Below the pieces are notes generated by a model that saw nothing but the letters and a program-made list of their open reading frames with translations, was not told the DNA's origin and made no database searches. Positions 1-9,471 of a stretch of 64,000 nt of DNA are shown here, one piece after another. Position numbers and translations under genes: made by a program. The stretch's first letter is position 1. Each line of letters opens with the position of its first letter. Source of the DNA: Diprion similis (Eukaryota; Arthropoda; Insecta; Hymenoptera; Diprionidae); NCBI RefSeq assembly GCF_021155765.1, contig NC_060115.1, positions 5,932,493-5,996,492 on the forward strand, given 5' to 3'.

Positions 1-2137
1 ATCCTTACGTTAATAAGTTTTTAGTAGGTCTGCTCCTGCCTCTCCTCCTCCTCCTCCTCCTCCTCCTCCTCCAACAGCCCGCAATCGGCAATCCCGGAAA
101 TGGAAACAACGTGGAGAATAATAATTATCGTGTATTTCGCACAGGAAGCTTGCTTCTTGTAACAGTGTTCTTGGCACGGTACAGGATACAAGAAATTCGT
201 CACACGTGTGGGCAGTTAATCGCTGCACACGGTCGGTGATGCTTTCCGTTAATTTAACGAGAAAAGCTGGATGGCCGCTGCTAGTGATTCGAAACACATA
301 CGTGCATAAACAATATGCATTTTCCCCAGCAGCTGGAAGGCTTCAGTTTATCCGCTGGATTTCTCCCATGCAACGTTTACGACGTAATAATCACGTGTGT
401 AGGCACGTATGTTCGCGCGTTACGCGGTGACTGTGACAGCAACAAGAGAGAGTCGATCGTGCTACCCGTGCAGCAGCAGCCCCTTTGATTTCTTTGGTAG
501 AATAAAAAGAGAAAGACACGCTAATCAGCGTGCGTGAGGCTGCTGTCTTCTTTGCACATCCGTCGGTAAAGAAGAGTATCTAGTTAGGTGTACTCGTGAG
601 GCACGCGTGTACGACACCGTCGACACAGGGTTAGTAACCCCCGGAGGGAAGGGAAGGGGATTTGCCGTCTATCAGTTCCGTGAGCGTTGCTTATCCTCCG
701 TTAATTTCGTTCTATACCCATTTATCGTGTTTCACCGCGTGGCCTCTCATTCCCTCTTCTTCCTCCTCCTCTTCCTCCTTCTCCTCTTAATGGCACCTTT
801 CGCCGAGTGTCAGCTCGCCACGCGACCAGGCGCCGAATATCGATGGTATAAGGGAAGGGGAGACGAAGAGAGACGAAGAGAGACGAAGAGAGTCCGATAC
901 TGACTATCCGTGTGTCGTAGTATTACGTCAGGAAGGCTGCTGGCCGGCCGGCGGACGGCATTCGACGACCGAGTGCTGACTGCATGTCGCATCGGGACAC
1001 CAGAGGCGACGGTGGTTGCGCGGAGGTTCCGATTGACGCGCGAAGATTCGCGGCACTCGCCACGCGGACCTGGTCCTCTCCTCTCCTCTCCTCTCTTCTC
1101 CTCTCCTCTCCTCTCCTCGCCGCTCCGCCCCGCGCCGGAAGCAGCGCGGCAAGTTCAAGGAACCGTCGTGCACTTCGAGGGCGGGGGAGGGGGAGGCGAA
1201 AGGTGATGTATATACGCATGTATCGGGAAGTCCCACCGCGACACGATAATGAGCGAGAATTTTATGTTTTTACAAGTGTGCGGCGAGTCAACGACGGACC
1301 GTCGGATATGCTTGTGCGGAGGTAGTTTTCGTTTCAAGGGTTTGTTGCTCTGATAATATTTTAAAATATGAAAAATAATTATATACCATATAAGTACCTA
1401 TAGAAAGGGTGTAGTTGCAACTTTTCACCCCGAAGACAATACGTAAATAAATAAATGTGCGTATTCTAATATACTGTGTGGAAATGTTAAACGATAGATT
1501 GTCCGTAACCCGATTTTTTATAAAAGTCCATTCTCGTCCGGCTGAGGATTTTATTGTACTCACATGGCGCATATTCTCTTGTATAATATAGACGTAGTCG
1601 TTGCTGCGGTTCGTTATACGAACTGAAACTGGCAGGAAGTACGACCGGGTCGTCGCATATGCTCGACTCGGGAAGAAAGTGTTTCCGATCGTATGATGAT
1701 TGTTATCCAAGGAATAATTATTTTCTTTTTTCTTCATCTTTCTTGCAGTACAACGTTACAAGAAATCCATCGTAGTCCTTCGTCGTCGCAATTACGATAA
1801 TTGAAAGAAACAAATTTCCAATAATTTATAACCGTTTTCTTTTTTTATAATACCTTTGGGGATAATCGTCGGTTTGCTCGTTTTAGTCCTCACGCGACGC
1901 TTTTTAAACTCGGAGCAATTTCCCCTGCCTCGTTTTCAGGCGCGCATCATCCGCTCGTTTGTTTACATACTTTACTTTTCTCCCGCACGAGGTTCTCTCC
2001 GCTGCGCGGTCAATGAATGACTGACGAAAGCCGATGTTCACCGTCTTTGCACGTTGAAAACCTCGCATTCTCATTCTCATTATCATTCACACACACACAC
2101 ACTTGAAACCGAGAGAGAACATTGAACAAACTTCATT

Positions 2138-2169
<32 letters not shown>

Positions 2170-2855
2170 TATTATTATTATACTGCAGAGTATAGTTGGC
2201 GCGATATTTATTTCGATCCGTAACATCTATGCACACGTTTCTTATTATTATTGATATTTACTTTTCACACTCCACCTACGTCAATGGTAAATTAATTATT
2301 CTGTATTCTCGAGAACGCGGCTCGTAAATATACCTACGTGTACCTAATACTTGACGTGAAAGTTTGACTCCTTGCAGGCAGCAGCAGATTGCAGAAGAGA
2401 AAAGGAAGACGGAGAAGTAAAAAAAAAAAAAAAAAAAAAGAAAATGGTAAGACGAAGAAAAGGCGAGGAAAGTGGAGAAAGAGAGAGAGAAAAAGTACTT
2501 TGTTCAAGATTCTCGAGGGTCTTAAGACGCCCCTTCATCATTCGCGCGGTCGTCAAAGCGAGCACTCGTCTTCTTCTCTTACACAGCTTATACCGCACAC
2601 TGCCTGAAATTTCGTACAACAAACGTCGAACGGACAGTTTTCACCGGAAATTGCGCACACGTGTGCGTTCAAAAGCGTCGAAAACTAAAATTTAACTGTA
2701 CAGCAAATTTCTCATCGTTCTCACGTCACAATACGAACCTGCAATGTGAGAGCTATTTGTTTCCGACTTTGCATATATGCCTAGTCGGGAAAATTCGTTA
2801 TTCGTTTGAAAATTGTTTGAAATGGTTAGAGAGACTGCTAAGTTATTCAACTGAC
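1..2855. other. Intron 2 of Bap170/ARID2 (partial), no exon seen
   Basis: This stretch lies downstream of the second ARID exon on the minus strand. I find no continuation of the ARID domain in it. It holds a (TCC)10 run at 43-72, a 10-base unit repeated three times at 861-890, a pyrimidine-rich CTCTC/CTCCT tract at about 1075-1125, a CpG-rich patch at about 900-1330, a CA run at about 2088-2101, ATC then ATT triplets at 2138-2181, and an A-rich run near 2420. The open frames here are low complexity or show no family resemblance I recognise. Confidence 0.6.
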
Positions 2856-4806
2856 CTTGATCCATCCTCCGTGGGCGGTGACCAGCACGTATAACAAGTA
2901 CAAGTCTATCTCGTTCCCGCTGATTTTCGGTGGCCTCCTGAATGGCGTTCTGGAATGTATAATAAAATTGATGAGAAAACCAAGAGTCAGATATTGCGAA
3001 CAAAAAAATTTTAAAGGTGATTCACTGTTGGAATTTGGGGAATAGTCGACGTGCGAATTTACGAATCGCGTTGCACAGCCGATTTCACCTGTACCAAATG
3101 ACAAACTGTGTCAATTTATGGGTGGAGAAAAGAGAGGATAGAAGGGGAACAAATAAATCTCCTTATTTGTATTTCAGCCTCGTTCGCTGCTCCCGACGAC
3201 GATGACGAGACTTTGCGCGATACCGCGCGTCGCGTATTATACGGTGTTTGTAATGCATGTGGGCAGTGGGCATAAACTACACGCGCGCGTATGTACGTAG
3301 GTACGTACATTACGTTACACACGTGCTGCTGTAATGTGTGCGAGAGACGACACAGAAACGAAACTTACGTTAGTTGGCCATCGACAAAACGATCCCTCGC
3401 TAAAAATTTAACGCAACATTATTACACAGGCCGTTTGTTGCAGATCGATGCGTGAACTTTGAATGACGAGGATCATGCGACGTCGAAATAAGCAGCAAGT
3501 TAACAGAAAAAATCCTGGAAGCGATACAATATCAAAGTGAGAGACGGTAGACAGCAAGTCTGCTTTTTCACTTTCCTCGTGTTCTTTTTTATAAGTTTGC
3601 AAAAGTAGGTAATTGCTAGAAAAAAATAAGAAAGAACACAACAGTTTGCGACTTGAAAAAAAAAAAAAAAACAGACTACTTGGTATGGGGCTTATTGTTA
3701 GGCCTAAAGTGGATAGATCATATATTATACAAATATAGGTGATGTAAGGAGGAATCGATCAATTTGGGGGGGGGGGGGGGGGGGGGGGGTCTGTACTTGT
3801 TGCGGGAGAGGAGGTTCAAGATCAACGTACGGCTGATCTTGAATATCGGATATTGCATGGATTGCGTTTGATTTTAAAGAAAATAAGAATTAAACTAAGA
3901 AACCGAGAATCGTCCGAAACTTGGCTGACTACGGTAATTATTATTTGATGAAGAAATAAACGAAACAGCTAAATTCGTGTAAATTGAGACCCTCGTCGTC
4001 AGAAGGCATCGAAATTGAAAAACCTCATTACTTACCTCATACCGTAGTACAGAGCTGCGGCAAGGAAAAATGAAACCGAATATGGTATGAGATATTTTAC
4101 TTGAGGTTTACGATGATGAATGAGAGTTGTGATGAATAAAATACTTTCATATCTAAATGTGAATTACAACTGAATTGAAAGAATTTCCTTTTTATAAACG
4201 TTGAGGAAGTGTTAAACGATACTACTAACAACAAGATTGAAAGAACCGTAGGGACAATCGTTGACATGTGATGGGGGGGGGGATCACCGCGAAATTAATT
4301 GTTATGAATTATTTATTTTGTGTCTAAAAATCCGCAAAAATCTACACGCTCAATGGAAATACACGGTATGATAATTATACTAACAATGTGTCTGAGTCTG
4401 AGTTGTAAACAGAAGCTACCGCAAAAAATTCCATACAGTAATTATAATATACATGTACCGAGTCTACAGATAGTTTGGATGTGTTTCTGGCTGATCAGGT
4501 ATGTACATACATACATAAAATGAAAAATAGTCGAATTTCATTTGAACGGTAAGTGTAAGCCCAATTAGACGATAATCAGATGCATTGCGTAAGATAATTA
4601 ACTACAGACTATAAATAATGAAGGCAAAACGAGGATGATAAACGAGTGAGGATGAGAATTAGGCGAGAGGGAAACGAACGATGACGATGAACGAGTGGAT
4701 GGATGGATTCTTACCCGCGAGTCTCATGAAAATGATGAAGTCCCTTGATGAACCCGTCACGCTCCCGCTGATAGGTGACAGGGTCCTTGTTGAGGAATTT
4801 GGCCAT
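2856..4806 (-). CDS. Bap170: ARID2/Bap170, PBAP-type SWI/SNF subunit (first two coding exons only)
   Basis: Coding exons on the minus strand are 4806-4715 (ATG, 30 codons plus GG) and 2949-2856 (A plus 31 codons). Joined through a GT-AG intron of 1765 bp they form a glycine codon (GG+A) and an open frame of 62 residues. Exon 1 begins MAKFLNKDPVTYQRERDGF and ends in the HHFHETRG turn. Exon 2 reads TPFRRPPKISGNEIDLY, then LLYVLVTAHGGWIK. This is the N-terminal half of an ARID DNA-binding domain, placed at the protein start as in ARID2/BAP170. The family subunit defines the PBAP (PBAF) nucleosome remodeler in the nucleus. Exon 2 ends in phase 0 at a GTCAGT donor (2855). I found no third exon in 1-2855, so the remainder (rest of ARID, RFX-like and zinc-finger parts in known homologues) should lie left of the window. 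Family assignment is confident; the symbol follows the Drosophila name. Confidence 0.88.
2950..4714. other. Intron 1 of Bap170/ARID2
   Basis: Between the two ARID exons I see no further coding signal. The notable content is a run of 24 G at 3766-3789 and a shorter G run at about 4273-4282, plus GTAC/TACGTA palindromic words around 3290-3312. The remainder is AT-rich unique-looking sequence. Confidence 0.6.
3766..3789. repeat. Poly-G run (G24)
   Basis: Twenty-four consecutive G, in Bap170 intron 1. Confidence 0.95.
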
Positions 4807-4827
4807 GTTAAGGAGCGCGTGGGCGTA

Positions 4828-4863
4828 TTAATTAAGGATCGCGCTAGGTTTACGCGAGCACAT
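4828..4863 (-). CDS. Upstream ORF before the Bap170/ARID2 start
   Basis: An ATG at 4863 opens an 11-codon frame that stops (TAA) at 4828, 21 nt before the main ATG at 4806. It lies in the presumed 5' UTR. If the transcript includes this stretch it could lower initiation at the main start. Transcript extent is unknown, so this is only a candidate. Confidence 0.3.
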   Translation of the reverse strand: MCSRKPSAILN

Positions 4864-6763
4864 GTGCCGCGGGGGGGCATTTACGCCAGGGTTGCAGTAA
4901 CCTCCGACGCAATTACTTTTCTTACTTCCAGGTGTACCGTCGTCGACGTGAACGTCGCAGCTAGATGGCAAGGCCTGAGATGATCTTGAGCCGCGGCGGC
5001 AAACATCGGACTTGTCGTTTTACGGGCCTTCGGAAGAACCCGAATATAATTATTGTCTTTTTGAAAATCGCGAACACTGGATTGTGACGAGGGGCGAGAA
5101 AAAGAGAGAGAGTGATGGGGGGGGGGGAGCGGGCGAAAGCCGGAGGGATATGGATATATATATATATGTATATATATATGTATACACGTATGAATAAGGA
5201 GATGGACAGAGAATCCGCGTTGCAAATGCAGAGACACAGAGAGATAGAGAGAGAGGGAGAGAGATTGCCAAGTATCGCCGAATATTTGTCCTCTTCCCTC
5301 GCTATCCGATCGAGGAATAACAAGAACGATAGGCAATAGGTCCTGAGGAACCCTCGGGAACCGGTCGAGGGGCAAGAAAAACACACACGCGGTATTCTCA
5401 CACTGGCAACTGTTCGGAGATGCGGGATATAGGCAAAGCACACACGCGACTGCACGGCGGCGAGGCAAGACGAGACGAGGCGCGGCGAGGCGAGGCGAGG
5501 CGCAAGCAAGGATGCCCCTTGCTGCTTGCTAACCAAGGAAGTCCAATCTCTCTAGCGGGAAAACGCTTGGCGATCCAAGGGAGCTCCGCTCCTCGTAGTC
5601 GGTGCCTCGTTATCGAGTACCGTACGCGAGTTCGCGTAGACCGGACACTCCACTGGCAGTACGCCACTAGCAAGCCGCGATTACGGGACTTGCAATCATC
5701 GATTCACCTGTCACTTGTCACTTAACGCACCACGTACACCGTCCCGCCGCCTCGTACGCGGCACCGAACTCTACGTAATCCTCGAAAAAACTCCCCTCGC
5801 GATGCCAGAAAATGTACGCGCGCACGGGAACCCTTCTTTACCGCGTTTCTGGCTCCGATGCCTGACGTACCCGACCGTATATCAAAATGGCGTCCCTTAC
5901 GACTGGCATCCATTCGATTCGCCTCGCGGAATTCACCTACGAGATCAGGATCGACGGTTCAATCGCACTCTTGCCAACCGTAGCCGGCGAGACCCTCCCC
6001 TGTATTTAACTCATTTTATACACCCTCGAGCCACGGTACCAGTGTACTTTGGTGATTATACGATACGTACGTTTACCAAAATCCCCGGTCATGGAATATT
6101 TTTACTTTCAAAATGGATGGATGGATGGTAAGGCTTAGGCTCTCGACCAGTAGCGGATGTTTGAATTTCGTATCGTCTCACCGCCAGGGGCGTACCGTTC
6201 GGCATTCCCTTGTGGCGCCATCTTACCGACGCTGCGCCAACTGTCGATACCGCGAACGAACTTTAAGCGGTATTTTCGAATCACACGTTTTTCTCACAAA
6301 TTTTACGTAGGGCATGTAACACGAAGTTTGAAATATGTTTTTCCTTATTCGTTAACACACGCGTGTCAAATTCTTTGTAATATTCCACCACGTGACAATG
6401 TTTTATTATTTAACTAATTGACATTGCAATCGTAACTGTTCTTCTTTACTACCGAACGTTCCAGAACATTTTCTCCGTTCATATTTTCGTACGTCCCCCT
6501 CGCTCTTCTTCGCCAACGGTAGTTATGTTTCTCTGTGAAATTCAACGAAACGACCCTGTTTCTTAATTTTCGTGATTTCGAACGCGTACGCCTTTTAAAA
6601 TCGCAAGGTGAAATAATCGCAACATTTATCGACTCACGCGAACGAACTCCAGCATGTATCGACGGGATGCGAGATATCAATCACGAGACGATCGACCTTT
6701 ACCACTCGTACAAAAGTTAACCTCTGTTCGTTGTATAATTATTATTGATACATTAACGGAAAG
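4864..6763. promoter_or_regulatory. Divergent intergenic region, likely holding promoters of Bap170 and ZNF593
   Basis: The minus-strand Bap170 start (4806) and the plus-strand ZNF593 start (6764) face away from each other across about 1.96 kb. The part from roughly 4840 to 6260 is clearly richer in CpG than the introns around it. It contains a degenerate GAGGC/GAGGC-like tandem at about 5460-5512 and TA/GA simple repeats at 5150-5265. A CAAAATGGCGTCCC word at 5883-5896 resembles the YY1/Pho core (ATGGC), which is common at housekeeping transcription starts. No TATA box is convincing. Assignment as a promoter region rests on position and composition only. Confidence 0.4.
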
Positions 6764-7459
6764 ATGACTTACAAACGTAGAAAATACCACAAGGGAGATA
6801 CACATCTGAAAAAAGGATGGAGGACGAAACGCCGAACGAAAGACCTCGACGAGGTGAGATTGGATGTTTTTTCTGCAAACTGAACACATGCGGCGAGCCT
6901 CACGCCACCATGTGGCCGGTTATTGTTATCATGGTTTCTGGTTGGACTTCGATTTTTTACCACTAAATTTAACGGTTCACATATCTTGTGTTCGAATTGC
7001 AGATCAACGAGGACATCAAGCCTGAATATTCTACCGCATTATTGAACCAGGAAGTGGATTTGGACAAGCCGGGTGCGGCTCAGCACTACTGCTTACATTG
7101 CGCGTTTGTATTTCCTATGTGACATAACCTCATCTAACCTGTCCTAGTTCAACTTACGAAAGATTTGTTGAAATGAAACGTTGTTCTTTCGCAGGAGGTA
7201 CTTCATCGATAACAAGGCACTTCTCGATCATTTCACTACAAAAGTTCACAAACGCAGACTCAAGGCCTTAGAGTTGGAGCCGTACACAATTGAAGACTCG
7301 GAAAGAGCTGCTGGTAAAGGAAATTACGTTCTGCCAAGGAAGCGAAAGATTGAGACACAGCCGGAGAAAGATACGGGTCAAATTGAGATCGACGATGATG
7401 ATGTCGATGCAGCGCCAGCTACAAAAATAACAAGAACAAAAGATAAGACTCTGGCTTAA
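6764..7459 (+). CDS. ZNF593: ZNF593/Bud20-type zinc finger protein, 60S ribosome biogenesis factor
   Basis: Three coding exons, 6764-6853, 7003-7103 and 7195-7459, join through GT-AG introns (149 and 91 bp) into a 151-residue protein. The N-terminus [20 protein letters not shown] is the basic leader typical of ZNF593/Bud20. A U1-like C2H2 finger follows with C60, C63, H76 and H82 ([19 protein letters not shown], then [11 protein letters not shown]), and the ERAAG motif shortly after. The C-terminal part is acidic then lysine-rich (DDDDVDAAP), longer than in human ZNF593 (about 134 aa). Known homologues bind pre-60S particles in the nucleolus and help their export. A poly(A) signal lies 27 nt after the stop. 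Exon phases agree at both joins (0, then 2). Confidence 0.9.
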
Positions 7460-7485
7460 GGGATAACAGTACAACTTTAATAGTC

Positions 7486-7491
7486 AATAAA
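7486..7491 (+). promoter_or_regulatory. AATAAA polyadenylation signal of ZNF593
   Basis: AATAAA lies 27 nt past the ZNF593 stop and 53 nt before the SLIMP start codon, so cleavage would fall almost at the next gene's start. Confidence 0.6.
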
Positions 7492-7543
7492 TAAACAGGT
7501 TCACACTAAATACAGGTTCAGATAATTTAACATTTCCTCCAAC

Positions 7544-8965
7544 ATGGCGAACGTTGGCACAAGACTGTGGAGAATGAGAAATGTTTTCATTCTAGAACGC
7601 TCGTCACTGAATCTTAACGTGCGCACTTATGCTTCGGCACTATTTGTACCTGGCTACAAGGCTAATCAATCGTTTTCGATTCTGACTCCCGAAATGAACT
7701 TCGATGAGCAATTTTCAGATGCCGTAAAGTTCAGAAAGGAAATGGAATTGCGCGGTGTTGATGCGGATATTGAAAGTATGAAATCTTCATGGGAAATGTA
7801 CAAGACTGTCATTTCAGATCGGGATGTCTTGGAGGACAAGAGAATTGACGCGGCTAATCAAATAAAACGTCTATCCAGAAAGAAAGCCAACGTTGCAGAA
7901 ACTGCAGACGATGAAGAAATTAACCGATTGAAAGTATTGGCAAGAGTACTGAAGAACGATTTGAAAACAGTCAGGCAAATGCAATGGGATCTCGAAGATG
8001 TTGTCATTCCAGCAATTTTGAAACTACCCAACGTTCTGCACAAAGAAACGCCAGCTCATGATCCTACTATTCTGTATTCTTATAAAAAAATGAATTCCGA
8101 ATACAATCTAAGCTGCTCAAGTAGCCACATTGATATTGGCAGGAGCTTGGGATTGCTGGAGTATACAAGCCCTATGAATTATTACCTGCACGACAAGGCG
8201 GCCCTTTTTGAATTGGGTGTACTTCGATTAGCTGCCGAAATGCTTGTCCAAGATCAAGTTTTGCGGGTCACAGGTTTGGATTTTGTTCGCAGTGTAATTA
8301 TAGAAGCTACTGGAATGGACCACGAGAGTCCCAACGACTCGTTCATCCTTGAAGACAATGAGGAGGTCGAAAAAAATTCGGTTAATCGGATGCACCTTAT
8401 CGGAGGAGCCAGTCTGCCTTCTTTCCTTACAATGCATACCAAGCAGTTGATTAACCCGAAGACCTTTCCGTTGGAGTATTTTGCCAGTGGTAGGCAGTAC
8501 GTACCTTTTAATAGCCATGCGCAGGAGGATGGATTGTTCACAGTTTGTCAGGCATCAGCAGCAGAAGTTTTTACCCTAATGAAAGACCCGACGAACAGCG
8601 ATTACTGGAAGCAGTTTCTGACGATGATTGATTTCATTAAGGTGTTGTACACGAGCATTTGCAATCATTACCGAATCGTGCTCAGACCAGCTAGAGATTT
8701 GAGGCCATGGGAAAGTCTGAGAGCATCATTTGAGGTGTGGTCTCCTTACTCGAAAGGTTACATCGAAGTCGGCCACCTTTCTCTCAGTGGAGATTATCTT
8801 AGTAGGCGATTATTGATCGCTTGTCAAACTCATTATGGCAGAATTTTTCCTTTTATTATTTCTGGAACTGTACTATCTGTACCAAGACTTCTGGGATGCC
8901 TACTGGAGCAGTCTCCAAAAGAGTTTGTCATTCCAATCAAAGTGCAAGAACATATCCCTGCATAA
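7544..8965 (+). CDS. Slimp: SLIMP-like mitochondrial seryl-tRNA synthetase paralogue (catalytically degenerate)
   Basis: A single uninterrupted exon encodes 473 residues. The first 30 or so residues are basic and hydroxylated with few acids, consistent with a mitochondrial targeting peptide. Residues of about 60-165 form the charged helical arm of SerRS proteins, ending in IPAILKLPNVLH (the canonical N-x-x-H turn). The class II core follows, but its active-site elements are altered. The serine-binding TxE of the LIPT(S/A)EV loop is replaced by LIGGASLP (285-292). Motif 2 near residue 317 keeps the arginine (ASGRQYVPF) but not the usual R-x-E context. Motif 3 reads SGTVLSVPRLLGCLLEQ (440-456) with R448 retained. 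This pattern fits SLIMP, an insect paralogue that lost aminoacylation and acts in mitochondrial maintenance, rather than true SARS2. The start has a good context (AACATGG). A real SARS2 with relaxed motifs is the alternative. Confidence 0.82.
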   Translation: MANVGTRLWRMRNVFILERSSLNLNVRTYASALFVPGYKANQSFSILTPEMNFDEQFSDAVKFRKEMELRGVDADIESMKSSWEMYKTVISDRDVLEDKRIDAANQIKRLSRKKANVAETADDEEINRLKVLARVLKNDLKTVRQMQWDLEDVVIPAILKLPNVLHKETPAHDPTILYSYKKMNSEYNLSCSSSHIDIGRSLGLLEYTSPMNYYLHDKAALFELGVLRLAAEMLVQDQVLRVTGLDFVRSVIIEATGMDHESPNDSFILEDNEEVEKNSVNRMHLIGGASLPSFLTMHTKQLINPKTFPLEYFASGRQYVPFNSHAQEDGLFTVCQASAAEVFTLMKDPTNSDYWKQFLTMIDFIKVLYTSICNHYRIVLRPARDLRPWESLRASFEVWSPYSKGYIEVGHLSLSGDYLSRRLLIACQTHYGRIFPFIISGTVLSVPRLLGCLLEQSPKEFVIPIKVQEHIPA

Positions 8966-9471
8966 AATTATGTAAACCTGAGTTTACTTTGAAAATGAGA
9001 TTCTTTGTATAAATTGTATTATAGTAAATAAAAAAGAAGAAAATAAAAAATTACTTCAATATCTCAGTTCTCTGCATCTTGCGTTTTATTATACGTCATA
9101 TAAATGTGTCAAGTACCTGGGCTGGTGGAGAAATATTTCTTTAAATTTTTAAATTTATGAATGCACTTCTGTTCAGTAATAATTATCTCTTCTTACTTTA
9201 TTCACACTACTAATTGAGTACTCTAGTTTTTCGATTTAGACGATTTTTCGGTACGAAAGTTTTCTACTTCAGAATGTTCAGAATATAAACGTGATACAAA
9301 CGATGCTGCACGGCACGCTATGTTCAATTGTAATCAGAATATTATTACTACTCTGTCAGATCTGTCGGCTGCAATTAGTTAGCCGTAAAAAAAAAGGTTA
9401 AACTGTTTAAGTATTTTTTTGCCAATGTACAGACAGTACTTAATGAGGAGAATCTAATTGTATAAGGAAGA
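8966..9471. other. Intergenic: SLIMP 3' UTR and presumed DNAH1 promoter/5' UTR
   Basis: About 500 bp separate the SLIMP stop from the DNAH1 start. Apart from the poly(A) signals I see AT-rich sequence with no recognisable core promoter and no open frame worth reporting. Confidence 0.5.
9027..9047 (+). promoter_or_regulatory. Two AATAAA polyadenylation signals of the SLIMP gene
   Basis: AATAAA occurs at 9027-9032 and again at 9042-9047, about 60-80 nt after the stop codon, in an A-rich stretch. Confidence 0.6.

Noticed and set aside
1288..1737. 149-codon minus-strand open frame
   Set aside because: No recognisable domain, AT-rich composition and no flanking exon structure; it lies in a Bap170 intron and is most likely chance.
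4881..5536. Two overlapping minus-strand frames of 191-195 codons upstream of Bap170
   Set aside because: Sequence is dominated by translated GA/TA and GAGGC repeats (Ser/Leu/Tyr-Ile runs); different frames over the same repeats are open, so this is low-complexity artefact.
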